Shown here one piece after another: positions 1 to 12,180 of a stretch of DNA of 64,000 nt; within the stretch, counting starts at the first letter, position 1; each line of letters begins with the position of its first letter. Both the position numbers and the translations under genes were made by a program. The notes below the pieces were generated by a model. The model was not told the DNA's origin, ran no database searches, and was given only the letters and a program-made list of their open reading frames with translations. The stretch comes from Cynocephalus volans. Its lineage: Eukaryota; Chordata; Mammalia; Dermoptera; Cynocephalidae. Location of the stretch: assembly GCF_027409185.1 (NCBI RefSeq), contig NC_084467.1, positions 88,916,501 to 88,980,500 of the forward strand, in the 5' to 3' direction.

Positions 1-284
1 ACTTTGAGGATGAATAAAGTTGGGCCCTATGAGGTTAAAAAGCTTACCAACTTCATTTCCTAGTAAGTGACGTATATGTCATTTCAGCACATGTTCCTCT
101 GACTCCGAGTCCAAGTTCCCTGGTGCTGACAGTACCAGCCGATAGCTTCTCTGCAAAGCCCTGTTAGTCACGAGGGGTCAGAGTGAGAGATGGTCTGTGG
201 CATTATCTTATAATAGAAAGGCCAAAATATTCTAGAGGTCATGTATTTCCTCCTTTAGCTCAATTATACTGTTTAGATGCAGCC

Positions 285-405
285 ATTTTATTCTCTGTAA
301 CAGCTGATATACTTGTTTCCTCGAGAACAGTGGTCATTCCTTATCCTTCTTTGTATCTCAAGCACCTAACACAGTGCTGTTGCTTAATAAATGCTTGCTA
401 AATGA
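285..405 (+). repeat. L2 LINE 3' end
   Basis: The cacctaacacagtgctg and taataaatgcttgctaaatg segments resemble the L2 3' terminal consensus. Bases 1-284 and 406-1596 show nothing I can identify. Confidence 0.6.
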
Positions 406-1596
406 TTGTTTAAACTCTTTCATAGAGGGGAAGAACCACATACATAGGGGCTTTATCTACTGCATGAAGAAGAGAGATCTAAACACATCCAGTGCCCAGG
501 AAGGTGCCCCATCCTAGTCAATGTATGCTTCGTAATTCTAATGTTTCTAATAAGGTGAGAAAATAAATGGTCAAAATACATACATTGCTCAATACACAGC
601 TCAGACAAAAATAGAAATAAAATAAATGAACCTAAAATGCTGAGCTTTAACTGATTTTTAGTAAGTATTTAAACAAAGGTATCAAGATAGTTATTTTTTA
701 AAATACCAGTTTTTAGTAACAGGACGATTAATGGCAAGTGGTAGGTAAATAAACAGAGTTACAAAGTAAATCCAACTTTACATGTGATATACAATGCTAT
801 ATGCAAATTCATCAGATCTGGCAATTTGACACTGCTTTACCCACCACCCCTACAAAAAAAGAGAAAAAATAAATAGGTTCTAATTTTTTTCAATTGTTGC
901 AGGGAGGAGAGTAAAGACTATGGCTGACACCTATTTAAGATGAGAGAACTCAATGAAGCATTTGCTTTTGTCATTCTGACTGGAAGGACCTGTCTTATTT
1001 TGCATTTAATCTGTAGCTCTGCCTCTTGTCGGGAGCTGCATTGCTGCCGAGAATGTGTGGTGAGCTCAACTGAGCAGTAGGAGCCAAATACAAAGGAAAC
1101 CTCCATTCTCTTCAGATGATCTCTTGAGGTCTTAGACAACCTCTTCCTCAAGCCTTACATCTCCATTTCCACCAAAGTTAGGGGCTGAGGGAGTAGACTG
1201 TTTCCTTGGTAGAATTAATTTTTGTCTCTTTTCAGAACTCCAGACTGCCCCAGGGGAGTTAGGGGTGGGGGTGTGGGTGGGAGGGAGGGGGGATGGGAAA
1301 ACATACTCTGTACCTTGTTCTCTCTCCAGCACCCTGTTCCCTCCCCTATCCCGTTTGGGTAAACAGGTAAAACCAGATTTAAGGAAGTCTCAAAGAGAAT
1401 CTTGCAGGAGAAAAATCTCAGAGTAAATTGTAACAACTGATTATATGCAGTTTTAATAAACCTCAGGTGACTTTTTTCCAGCACTACCTCCACTTACTCC
1501 CCCCGCTCCTCTCTGAAGTTACTATCCTGAAAAGAGTAGGTAAGTTATAAATCCCTGTTCAGGGCAGTGGTTTTCATCAAAGTTAGCTTGAGTAGG

Positions 1597-1850
1597 GTAG
1601 GATAATACTAGTTAAGAGTACGAGCTTTACAATCAACTGACACAGGTTTGAATCCTGACCTCTTGCTGTGTGGCCTTGAAAAAATTCCTTAATCCCTCTG
1701 ACACTTAGTTTCTTTATCAATTAAGTGAGAGTAATAACACCTATCTTATAAGGGTTGTTTGAGAGTATTAAATGAGAGCATTCTGTAAAGAGGGATGCAT
1801 GCTGCGTTTTAGGTGATCAAGATAGTGGAAGTTAATGTTATTGTTGCTAT
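1597..1850 (+). repeat. MIR SINE
   Basis: Nearly full MIR: caggtttgaatcctgacctc core, tgtggccttgaaaaaattcc, then the ttataagggttgtttgagag 3' part. Confidence 0.85.
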
Positions 1851-1983
1851 GGTATTTTATTCATAAAATAAAAGTCATTGATTATTAATCTTGAAATTGT
1901 GCTGATAGGACTCACTTTAAGTTTGTGAGTATAATTCTCAAATGACTCAAATGGTACCAGATGATTCCATCTCATTCCCCTGG

Positions 1984-2362
1984 TGCTATGGTTTGAGTGT
2001 TAAATTCCAACTCATGTTGGAATTTAATTGCCATTGTGACAGTTTTAAGAGGTGGAATCTGACAGGACATTTAAGAGGTGATTAGGTCATGAGGGTTCTG
2101 TCCTTATGAATGGACTAACAGATTAATGGATTACTTGGGGACTGGGTCAGTTATAAAAGCCAGTTTGACTCTCATGTGGACCCCTCTGCAATACCTTCTG
2201 CCATGTTATGACACAGCATGAGGCCCTCACCAGAAGCCAGTCAGTTGTGACTGATTGATCTTGGACTTCCCAGCCTCCAGAGTAATAAGAAACAAATTTC
2301 TTTTTTTTCTGTAAATTACTCAATCTGAGGTATTCAGGTATAGCAACAGAAAACAAAGATAC
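1984..2362 (+). repeat. MaLR solo LTR (MST/MLT-like)
   Basis: Starts tgctatggtttgagtg, contains ttaagaggtgattaggtcat and cttggacttcccagcctcca, and ends near gtatagcaacagaaaaca. Typical MaLR LTR, plus orientation. Confidence 0.8.
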
Positions 2363-2479
2363 CTGGTAACTTCATTTTCCACCTCTCCAAGTTAACTATT
2401 TCATAGTATCCTCTCTTCTCAAATCTCCAGTACCTCCACACATACATACACTCACACTCAACCAATACTCATACTCAAA

Positions 2480-3870
2480 CCTTAGTCAGAGAGACAATAA
2501 ATGCAACCTAATGGGAAATGCCCCTTTTCCATCACCAAATCCACTCATCTTCCTACATTTCTGTTTATAAACTTTGTCTTCCCTTCTTTTCCAGTGGAAA
2601 AAGTGTCCCTGCTACTCAGGCCACCTTTCCCTGAGCTTGGAGTACACTCTCTCTGGCCTTCCCAAGGACCTCACTCCTGTCTCATATGTTGGCTTCTTCT
2701 CCTCCAATAGAAGCTCCAGTCTGGAGTCTCCCAGGGTTCTGTCAAGCACTCTTTCCTTTTCTATTTAAATTATCCCCCTGAATGAGTTTACCCACTCTCA
2801 TGACTTTAAATATCATCTATGCTCTAATCACTGATCCTCAGTGTTCCTAATCTCAGGAAATATTACCAACATCCACCTCATTGCTCATGCAAAATCCTAG
2901 GAGACCACTTCCAATCTGTCAAGAAGCCCTGTATGGCTTACTGGCTACCTCCAAATATATCTGAAGTCTAACCACTTGCCACCACCTTCATTACTACCAC
3001 CCTGGTCCAAACTACCACCATTTCTCCTTAGAACAAGGTTTGTCAACATTGGCATTATTGACATTTTGGCTGTGTAATTCTTCGTTGTGAGGTGTTGTGC
3101 ATTGCAGGCTGTTTAATAGCATCTCTGACCTCCAACCACTAGATGCCAGCAGCACTCCCACTCCACAGTTGTGAAAACTAAAAATCTCTCCAGACATTGC
3201 CAAATGTCCCCTATGGGGCTACAGGTATGCAAAACCATGCCCAGTTGAGAACAACTACTCCAGATTATTGCCAGCGATATCTTACTAGTCTCCCTGCTCT
3301 ACTCTTGCCTTTCTAAAATCTACACCCCGGACAGCAGCCACAGTGCTTGTGCTCTCATTTAAGAACATAAATTGCCATATCTCACCCCTGGCTTAAAACA
3401 TTTCAATGGCTTCTTTTGCACTTAGTACACAGCTCAAGTTTCTGATATTATTTCCTTCTACTGTCACCTTCGGGCACTGGTCTACAGTCACTCTGGCCTT
3501 CTTGCTGTCCCTCAAACTTGCCATGTTTATCCCCATCTCAGAGCCATTGCCCTTGATGTTCCCTCTGCCTGAGATTCTCCTCCCACAGATCATGTGTGTT
3601 ACAACTCATCATTCAGGCCACATCTCGAGTGTCTCCTCAAGCTTTCCCTGAACCCCCTAACCAAAGAAGTCCCTCACAGCTGCTCTCCAACATTTACTCT
3701 ATTTTTCTTACCAGCACCAGAAATTACATTATTTATTTTCACTTATTTATTGCCTGCCCACTAAAACAATAACTTCAGGAGAGGAAGGGTTTTATTTGGT
3801 CTTGTTCACCATTTTTTCCCCTTAATTTCTTGAAAAGTGCCTGACCAAAATAAGCATTTGGAAAATATGA
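2480..3870 (+). repeat. L2 LINE, split by a MER5A insertion
   Basis: The stretch from 3262 (ccagattattgccagc, then ctccctgctctactcttgcc) to about 3870 follows the L2 ORF2 end and 3' UTR. The part before 3030 is probably the same element. It is interrupted at about 3031-3262. Confidence 0.65.
3031..3262 (-). mobile_element. MER5A-type hAT-Charlie MITE
   Basis: Contains gacattttggctgtgtaatt, ccagacattgccaaatgtcc and cagttgagaacaactac, the inverted MER5A consensus. Inserted in the L2. Confidence 0.85.
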
Positions 3871-3924
3871 ACTAACAAATTTTTAGCTGATGAGTTAGCC
3901 GATTAAACACCTATATGATTGAGG

Positions 3925-4190
3925 TACTGGGTTTGGGGCTGTGGCTAGAAAAATGAATAATGAGAAATGATCTCTGCCTTCAAGGTGCTTGGTGCAATGG
4001 AAGTTTCAGAGAAGTAAAAAGTAATTATAATACAGAATGGGAAGTGCTATTATAGAGGAAAACCCAGGGGCTGTGATAGTATTGGTAGCAGAGGCACGTA
4101 ACTCAGATCTGAGAGAGCCAGAGAAGACTTCTCAGAGAGGGTAGCATGAATGAATGAGTCCAGAGGGGTGAGTTGGAGTAAGCTAGGTGA
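3925..4190 (+). repeat. Ancient interspersed repeat, family uncertain
   Basis: Resembles a common mammalian family (gatctctgccttcaaggtgc, later gaagacttctcagagagg). Relatives occur in this window at 6185, 15482, 18650, 44700 and 63135. I cannot name the family with certainty. Confidence 0.45.
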
Positions 4191-4194
4191 GTGG

Positions 4195-4633
4195 ACATCA
4201 TGGACTGAGTTATGTCCCCTCCAAAATTCATATATTGAAGCTCTAACCCCCAGTACCTCAGAATGCTACTGTATTTGGAGATAAGGCCTCTAAAGAGGTA
4301 ATTATGTTAAAATGAAGCCATTAGGTAGACACCTGATCCAATCTGATTGGTGTCCTTTCAAGAAGAGGAAATTTTGACATGCAGAGAGACACCAGGGATG
4401 TGCGGGCACAAGGGGAAGACTCGTAAGGCACAGTGAGAAAGAAGCCATCTGCAAGCCAGGAGAGAGGACTGGAACAGATCCTTCTTCATGGACCCCAGAA
4501 GGAACCAATCTGGCTGACACCCTGATCTTGGACTTCTAGCCTCCAGAACTGTGAGAAAATAAATTTCTGTTGTTTAAGACACCCACCCAGTCTGTGATAC
4601 TTTGTTATGGCGGCCCCAGCAAACTAAAATAGT
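4195..4633 (+). repeat. MLT1-type MaLR LTR
   Basis: Contains tatgtcccctccaaaattca, ccagaaggaaccaatctggc, cttctagcctccagaactgt and ends ggccccagcaaactaaaata: near full-length MLT1. Confidence 0.9.
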
Positions 4634-4889
4634 GGGGTAAGAGAGTGAGGTGTGTGGGTGGGGTGGAAAGCACCCGAGTGTGTAGTACAAGCTGGTGGTG
4701 GCAAGAGAGGAGGCTGGAGAGAGAAGCAGGGCTGAGCTTGTGAAGGCCAGCTCAGGAGTTAGAGCACTACGGCGAGGGTTCTCAGGAATGCTGAGAATTC
4801 ACAGGCAGCAAAGTAAGGTGATCAGATTTACCTCTGAGACAAAGAATTTTAGTGGTAGCCTGATGAATAGATTTTAGGTGAGGAATACC

Positions 4890-5140
4890 AGAGACCCTGT
4901 GAACAACACAGTGGCATATAGCTCTTGACCAAGGCTCTGATCCTGATTGTGCCATTAAAAGCCCTATGACTTGGACAAGTTCTTACCCTTCTTTGGCTTC
5001 TATTTCCTCATGTGTAATTATAGGCATAATAATTCTTACCCCATGGAATGATATGAAGATTAAATAAGACAGTGTGTGTAAAACACGTGGCATAGTACCT
5101 GACACATTGTAAGCAATGGATGATTGGTAGCTATTAAAAT
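4890..5140 (+). repeat. MIR SINE
   Basis: MIR 3' half: ctatgacttggacaagttct, tcttaccccatggaatgata, and the gacacattgtaagcaatgga end. Confidence 0.7.
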
Positions 5141-5258
5141 GTCTGAGGCAGTAATAGCAGAACTGGAAAAAGGGGACAAACCTGAGAGATCTTAGAGATA
5201 AATAATTTTGAAAATTGGCAATTAATTTTGTGTTTGGGGGTAAGAGAGAAGACATCTT

Positions 5259-5259
<1 letters not shown>

Positions 5260-5290
<31 letters not shown>

Positions 5291-5292
5291 GA
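5260..5292. repeat. (GA)n microsatellite
   Basis: Run of GA dinucleotides with one interruption. Confidence 0.95.
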
Positions 5293-5486
5293 AGGACTCT
5301 ACCTGCAGAAGTAAAATCCTCTTGCTCCCTCTTTCTCCACCTTCCCAACTTCCATTCAGCCCAACGCTTCTTCACCTTGGGTGCATAGATCCCTACCAAG
5401 TGGTTCATAAATAGAATTTAAGGATTTAAGGGATTTGTGTAGTTAGAAAGAAGAAAAAAAATTGCAACTTTAATGTTTATCTCTAT

Positions 5487-5580
5487 TTTGGGGGTGGCTG
5501 GCTAGTATGGGGACCTGAACCCTCGACCTTGGTGTTATCAGCACAGCAGGCTCTCACCAAGTGAGCTAACCAGCCAGACC
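5487..5580 (-). mobile_element. CYN-type tRNA-derived SINE, monomer
   Basis: Reverse complement of a tRNA-Ile-like head, with gtgagctaaccagccag at its right end (inverted A-box region) and ccctcgaccttggtgttatc. Imperfect target duplication caactttaat / caagtttaat. Bases 5600-6180 have no recognisable feature. Confidence 0.85.
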
Positions 5581-6184
5581 CTACAAGTTTAATTTTACTA
5601 GCCTAAATCTAGCATTTTCACCAATTGTGAATTTAGGAAAAACTACAGAAGATTAGCAGTAACTGTGACTGTCAAAAATATTTTTTCATATCATGTTACA
5701 GTTGTCGCAGATTTCTCAAAATATCATTTACACTCATCATTTTTATGAAATTATAGTAATTTTAAACCTGCTGCTAGATCTTATAAATAGTTTAAAATAT
5801 TTTGATAACTGCATTTGAATATAATTAGTTTTCTTTGTAATCTTGTGTATTTTATGTTTTTTAATAACCCCTTTTATTCTGAGAAGGGGTTTATAGGCAT
5901 CCCCGGATGCCAAATCCACAGGTATCTTTGGCACAAAAAGGTTAAGACTTCCTGCTAGCTCATTACATAAGCCGTGAATCTACTCCATTATCTCGAATTT
6001 TTAGTTTCTCTGTGTTGCTGCTCTTACTTCCTTCTATAAGCCTCAGTTGTCCCACATGTTCCTTCCAGGGAAAATAGCCATGTGCTTCTATGTGTTTTTC
6101 AATTAATCTGACCACCTATTTGTCCTTTTCCTTTTCATGTGGTCATAGAGAGATCACCTGTTTTGAGGTGACAAAATCGATTCA

Positions 6185-6460
6185 AGTATTCATTCACTCA
6201 TTTGTTCACCGTAAACAAACACTATTGAGCACAAGGTACCATGCTATAAACTTGGGTGTGCAGCACTGTACCTCCCGGGAATTTATAGTTTGCAGGGTGG
6301 TCAAGAGAGAAGAAACATAGGCTTATACATAAGTCAATGTGGAAGACAATTATAAGACAATGTGGAAGTTGATTTACTTAGGGTGTTTATGGTACAGGAG
6401 ATGCCAGAAGAAGGCTTTGTGCAGGAGGTGACATTGAGATTGAAGAGAATGCTGTTAAAA
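6185..6460 (+). repeat. Ancient interspersed repeat, family uncertain
   Basis: Begins with a tcattcactcatttgttcac / tattgagcacaaggtaccat segment typical of an old mammalian repeat, continuing to aggaggtgacattgag. Confidence 0.45.
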
Positions 6461-6984
6461 AAATGGATTTTGCCAAGACTGGGTAAGTAGTGTTCATAAA
6501 GGCACTACTTTGTTTTCTAAAAATCTTTGAAATGTTAAACATAATGGCATAAATGATATGTTTTTTCCATCTTGGTATATAGGCTTAATTAGCATACTTG
6601 ATTAGAGCTGAGAAAAAAATGAAGAACAAATGGGATATTTAGGACAGCTTCCTTTCTCTAAGCACTTACGCAAAGGAACAGTGTTCATAATTGGTAAAGA
6701 TAAAAATATTAGGCAAATACTCATATTCAATATTAGGCAAATATTGAAAAAGCATTTTGATATAAAAAATTGTCAGTTTTTCATAAATGAGTGAATGATG
6801 CCTGCTGGCCAAATTGTATAATTTCCCTCTCCAAAGGAATGGTGAGGGATAATAGCTAATATTATTAACCCCATTTCCCTACCAAGGGAATTACATGTGA
6901 GACATTGGCTTTCCTTTAATGACCAGCAAGGGCCAGAGAATTTTTGGAATGGTGAACCTGGTCCTTTTTTTGTTTTGTTTTTCT

Positions 6985-7145
6985 AGCTTGAAAAGTTTGA
7001 GAAGTTTAAAGAATTTAAATAATGTAATTTCTTTAGCAGTAAGTTAACTGAGACATGGAGGGAAGTAATGCTTCAAGGTCACACGAATGGCTTGGCCAGC
7101 TAGTATTAGAGCCCTGGTTTCTGTTCTCTTATATTCCCAGACTAG
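6985..7145 (-). repeat. MIR SINE
   Basis: Inverted MIR core: aactgagacatggaggg, caaggtcacacgaatggc, agagccctggtttctg. Confidence 0.6.
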
Positions 7146-7261
7146 GCAAGACTAATCCAGGTTGTTTGTTATCTTCTCTTCTATCTCTTGTTGTTTGACT
7201 CAACTATTTAGAAATTTTATTGCTGGTGACATCACTAATACTTTGTACATGTCCAAAGTCT

Positions 7262-7845
7262 TTCACTTTTTAAAAAATGGCTAATTTATTGAAGTAAAAT
7301 GTGTATAAACTGAAGTTCACCACCTTGAAGTGTACAGTTCTATGAGTTTTGATAAATGTGTATAATCACATCACCACCACAACAACCAAGATTTAGAATA
7401 TTTCTATCATCTCCCAAAGGTCGCTGATCCCTCCTTCTACCCGCAAGACCTGGCAACTACTAATCTGTTTTCTGTCCCTGTAGTGTTGCTTTTTCCAGAA
7501 TGTTATATACATGGAATCATACAACATAGCCATTTGTATTTGTCTTCTTTCACTTGACAGTGCTTCTGAGATTCAGCCATGCTGCTGCATATATCAGTAA
7601 TTTGTTCCTTTTTATTGCTGAGTAGCATTCTACTATGTGGATAAACCACAATCTGTTTATCCTTTAACTAGTTGATGAAAATTTGTGTTGTCTTCCGCTT
7701 TTGATGATTATGAATAAAGTTTTGATAAAAATTTGTGTAGAAGTCTTTGTGTGGATATATATTTTTATATCTCTTGGGTAAATACCTAGGTATAGGATTG
7801 CTATTGTATGATAAGTGCATGTTTAACCTTACAAGAAACTATGAC
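7262..7845 (-). mobile_element. Old L1 3' region
   Basis: Antisense L1 3' segment: accttgaagtgtacagttct, catggaatcatacaacatag, ttgctgagtagcattctact, and gaataaagttttgataaaa. Confidence 0.8.
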
Positions 7846-8029
7846 TTTTACCTTTAAAAAGTAATTTTACACTTATTCCTTTATTTTATCCATATTTCAG
7901 TCACTTTTAGTGTCATTGTTGTAGAAATATTTTGTACAAAATGTAGCTTTAACTCCAAGTGTAATAAACAAGCAACAAGAGGCCTGTTCAAAACAAGGTC
8001 ATGAAATAGCATTTTTAAAGGAATGGAAT

Positions 8030-8262
8030 ATTGCATAAAGGGAAGCGTACAGCCTTGGAATCATCTGTGGTTTGTCATTTTGGCTTTCTATGTAACCTTT
8101 ATTAGTTAGATAAATTACCTAACCTCTATGAATGTCAGTTACTGTATCCTTAGTATCCTTAAAATGTGAGTGATACAGTATCTACATTGCAGGGTTGTTA
8201 CAAAGATTATATGGGGTAATGTAAACTGAATGTTCAGCACATAATAGGTGCTGTTGTTACTG
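8030..8262 (+). repeat. MIR SINE
   Basis: MIR body with ctacattgcagggttgttac and cagcacataataggtgctgt. Bases 8263-9300 hold nothing I recognise. Confidence 0.75.
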
Positions 8263-9299
8263 TCATTGGATTTACAACTTTTGCTAAAAGCAAAAGGCTA
8301 CATTGTAGAAAACAAATAGTTTCACGCTATTGATGGTTTAGTATTCATTAAGTTAACATGTTTTTCCAAGGGGTTGTATATGTCCCCCAAAGACAAATGA
8401 ATTTCATTTGGATCTAGTGCCTATGATGTGTGAGTTTTTAAAATACCGTGTTATTCTAACACTTTACCAAAGATTAGCATTTTGTACTTAATTAAGGTCA
8501 TGTCTTTTATATGTCACTGAGAAATGCTATTGTCACATAAATTATGATGATAACAATGTGTTATAAGTTATATAATATGATTTACCTAGGCAAGACCAAT
8601 TTTAACTTAAAAACTTTTGAAGGATTGATATTTTTCTATAGCTCCACCTAAGAAGATATTCTTAATCAAAAACATTGACAGTAGATTTTTAACTTTGCTA
8701 TTTTAAGACTATTTTCACTCAGTTTACTGGCATGTATTTAAACTGCTAAAAATGTTAGTCAGCTAATAAGGTTGCACTGACATCTGCTGGTAAGACAGCA
8801 AGTTCTGTAAAAATCATGTTTTATAAATATAACGGAATCGAATAGTTTAATTTCCTCTTTAAAACTTGTGTTTGCATTCTGGGTTTAACAAATTAGCTGC
8901 TGTACGAGATAATTTCTGATTCACAGTTCAGTTTGATTCAAATGGTTCATTAGCCTGTAGCAACTCTTAGGTCTCTTCATGACAGTCGGTGGTAACCTGT
9001 AAACAGAAGCTTTGTTAAGGAGTAAAATATCTTTTAAATCACAACCTCTTCCAGTCAGTGTTTGCCACTGAATGATGACATCATTATCACTTTCTTCATC
9101 ACATCATCATCATCATGTCATTTGGTTCCAAAACACTACAAATAGTGATGTTTCTTAAGTTGGAATTCACTTTGAGAAAGTACTTTTGGGGAGCTAGGCT
9201 TAGAACGCAGGGGAGTCAGCAAGCTCCAACAGAGGCTAAACTCTAGGGGATTATTTTTCCTTGCCAGGAATTATAACACGACTACCTGAAAGCCTACTA

Positions 9300-9485
9300 A
9301 TTCAACACACTGATTTAGAGCCATGGAATTTTACAACTGGAACAAACTTTACTGATCATTTAGTTTGTCCCTCTCTTTTGTAGATGTGGAAATTGAGACC
9401 CAGATAAATTTAAATAAGTTGATCATCTAGATAATACTAGAAGATAGTTCCCTGATTCTCCCAATCCAGGATTCTTTCCTATATA
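9300..9485 (-). repeat. MIR-like ancient SINE
   Basis: Has the aaattgagacccagataaat core of the inverted MIR-type repeat preceded by actgatcatttagtttgtcc. Confidence 0.5.
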
Positions 9486-10067
9486 AATTGTCTTCGTTAG
9501 CTGTATATTGTTTAAAACAAAAATATTTGATCACACATACATATACACACTTTAAGTATGCTTATTTGAGAATTTATATTTAACTTATTTCAGCTCAACC
9601 ATTCTGGCTTTCTCTAACTAGAGACGTTACTAAAATACACAGTGTACCCACAAACATATACAATGAAAAACAATTTTTTTAAATACACAGTGTACTTTGT
9701 AATATTGCTCTGTGGTGTTTCAGCAATGTGTATTTATTCACCTGTCCTTCCCAGGAAGTCAAGCTCCATTATCTGTTTCTTCAGATGTGAAAATAGAAGG
9801 AGTCATGTGGATTAGAAAAAAAAAATGAATCAGAAATAAACCTTAACTGGGGAAATTTCTAGCTCTTTGATCAGGGTTGGGGATCACAGAATCATGTAAC
9901 GGATGTCTTATCAGAAACATAAGCACATTTCCCCCTCAATTTTCTGTTCCAATAGGCATTGTTATATAGGATAAAACTTTAGAAATGCAACGTGTGTTGT
10001 GATAAAGCATGTGCTATAAAGATAAATTACTAACCAAATATTCTATAATACTAAACATGTTTTTTTC

Positions 10068-10270
10068 TCAACTTTGCAGCTATTGACATTTTGGGACATT
10101 TAATTCATTGTGGTTAGAGCCTGTCCTGTGCATTGTAGAATGTTTAGCAGTATCTCTGGCCTCTATTCACTAGATGTCAGTAGCATGCCCCCAGTTTTAA
10201 CAACCAAAAATGTCTCCAGACATTGCTAGATGTCCCCTGGGAGCAAAATCAGTCCAGATCAGGAACCACC
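10068..10270 (-). mobile_element. MER5A-type hAT-Charlie MITE
   Basis: Contains gctattgacattttgggaca, cctgtcctgtgcattgtaga, ctccagacattgctagatgt. Better preserved than the copy at 3031. Confidence 0.88.
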
Positions 10271-10346
10271 TCTCCTGTAAAGTAAGACTGCTTTCTTTAG
10301 ATTTTTTTTTTTAAGCCACTTAAAATATTCCAATGAAGAATTTGAT

Positions 10347-10395
10347 TCTTTCTCTTTTCAAATATAGGAAATATTGGCATATGAAAAGAGAAAGA
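10347..10395. repeat. Perfect 14-bp inverted repeat with 21-nt loop
   Basis: tctttctcttttca at 10347-10360 pairs exactly with tgaaaagagaaaga at 10382-10395. Function unknown. The rest of 10400-10995 and 11275-11840 holds no feature I can support. Confidence 0.8.
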
Positions 10396-11011
10396 TGCTC
10401 AAGAGTCATCTTTAGATTAAATAAATAATTCATTTAAATATACCTTCTGAGCTAGAGCTAAAGTGGGCACCTTAAATTGTTCTCAGTACTTGCATATTTA
10501 TTCTTGCTTTTTATGCTCTAAGGTATAATTTTGACACAGCTACTACTTCACAAATAATGTGTTTTGTTTTTGTTTTTTTAACTCTTGGCCAAGCTACTTT
10601 ATCAGTGAAGGCTTTTTAAAAAATTCTTTTATTTTCCTAATACTAGAAAGTTCTTTCTACACATTATGTCTTTTGAAAACAAAAGCAACCTGTGACATTT
10701 TAGGGCAGGTATGTTTATCCCCATTCTGTAGATAAGGAAATTAAGTGGGGTCAGGACTCAGTGCATGTTTCTAGTGTAACAAATGTTTCTTTTCATCAAT
10801 GGCAAGTACATTTTCAAAAATATTTGGGTTTTATATGGAAGGGCCTTCATGAAGGGAGAACGGGTGGGAAAGAAAGAAGGATGAGGAGAGAAAATGGGAG
10901 GAAGGGGAGAAAGAACAAAGTTGAGAGAACCCTAGAGGGACAATGAACAATGAAAACTGGTATGGGATAGAGGATGATCTAATCTCACCTTATGTCATTG
11001 TAGCATCCCTT

Positions 11012-11255
11012 GACCTCGAGAGCTTGTTTGGAGGTTCTAGCAGGGGAGTGCAGCTACTCGTATACCCTTGACGGAAGAATGGTCCTCTCCTTTTCCGGGA
11101 AGGTCATCCTTTTCGACAGAGCATGCAGCTTTGGGAGGGATGTACATGGAACAGTGAGGGAGAAAGGGAACACCCACCTAGCCAGCCAGATCAGCTGTAT
11201 CAACCCTGGCGATCAATGGGGTGACAGATGTCACAGCCAGATCGCCCTCACATCC
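11012..11255 (-). pseudogene. RN7SK pseudogene: 7SK RNA retropseudogene, 3'-truncated and without poly(A) tail
   Basis: Read on the minus strand, the copy starts with the 7SK 5' end (ggatgtgagggcgatctggc) and runs colinear with 7SK through the gggtatacgagtagctgc and ctagaacctccaaacaagct segments, then stops near nucleotide 245 of about 331. It lacks the last roughly 85 nt and has no A-run. Direct repeats of 18 bp (cattgtagcatcccttga) flank it at 10996-11013 and 11257-11274, showing LINE-type target-primed insertion. Numerous substitutions relative to human 7SK and no associated pol III promoter elements argue that it is dead. Confidence 0.93.
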
Positions 11256-11841
11256 ACATTGTAGCATCCCTTGAGATTCAGCATCTCCACATTCCTCCTC
11301 CATCATAGCATTATCCTCCACTACCTCCCCCTCTTCCCACCCCCTCTACCTCCTACCCTCCCCAAGTGCATGTACTCATTAATGCACACGGACTCCAATC
11401 CCCCATCCCCCGCTCCAACTCTTGACCTTGAGTTTATAACCCTAGGTCTTGTCTATCTGTCCAAGGGAAAAGCACATGTGAACATTTTTTGTTGCTTCCA
11501 AATGGTTTATTGCTGGGACAAGGAAAAGGTCAGCAATTCATTGTCTATACTGTAAAGCTTAAAGAGTTTCTAGAACTTTCAAAAGCTTCCTGAAGCTTAT
11601 ACTGTCCTCGAACCTTTTGACAGTTGATTGTTTGCCTTTTCAGCCTTCTCAACACACAGTTCTATGAATGAGCAGCCTTCCACATCCTGCATTTGAGTAT
11701 TTTGTACATGGAAAAAAATAAATGAAAGAGAATTTTAAATAATATGCAACGTTGGGAAGACTGATGGGAAACAGGTGCTCTCAGACGTGATATTAATAGT
11801 GTAGCCATGACAACGTTTCTGGAGGCATTTAGCAACATGAA

Positions 11842-11873
11842 GGTACTTCAAAAAGTTTGTGGAAAAATGGAAT
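11842..11873 (+). mobile_element. Partial mariner-like MITE
   Basis: The ggtacttcaaaaagtttgtg end is shared with the complete palindromic element at 53979; the other terminus is missing here. Confidence 0.55.
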
Positions 11874-12014
11874 GGAAACAATTTCCTGAATATTTCACTT
11901 GGTGGATGCACAGCCTTTTCTAATACTAGGTGGTGAGTTGTAGGATTAATGACAATATCACCCCCACAGCTTTCATTTAAAATGGGCAAGACACTGCTTA
12001 ATTTATGCAAACTA

Positions 12015-12180
12015 TCTTCTTTATTCCTTAAAACAAACCCCAGGTAATTATTCTCATTTTGCAGATGAAGAAACTGAGACTCTGAGTGGTTAAGTAAGTA
12101 TGAAGTCTAGTAAGGATTTGAGCCCAAGTACTCTAATGGCAAAACCTGCACACACAGCCCCTAAGCTACATTGCTTCTCT
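12015..12180 (-). repeat. MIR SINE
   Basis: Inverted MIR: ttgcagatgaagaaactgag, gagtggttaagtaag, aaggatttgagcccaagta. Confidence 0.7.

Noticed and set aside
4983-5408. 141-codon minus-strand open frame
   Set aside because: Runs through an antisense MIR and a GA microsatellite (Ser-Leu repeats); no conserved protein.
9100-9120. Possible short-repeat array (catcatcat)
   Set aside because: A small trinucleotide run, with no spacers; no CRISPR-like structure exists in the window.
11010-11264. 84-codon open frame
   Set aside because: It is the antisense of the 7SK retropseudogene.
1-12000. VCAM1 exons, expected on this side of EXTL2 in human
   Set aside because: No immunoglobulin-domain exon could be recognised; in human the distance is larger than this flank.
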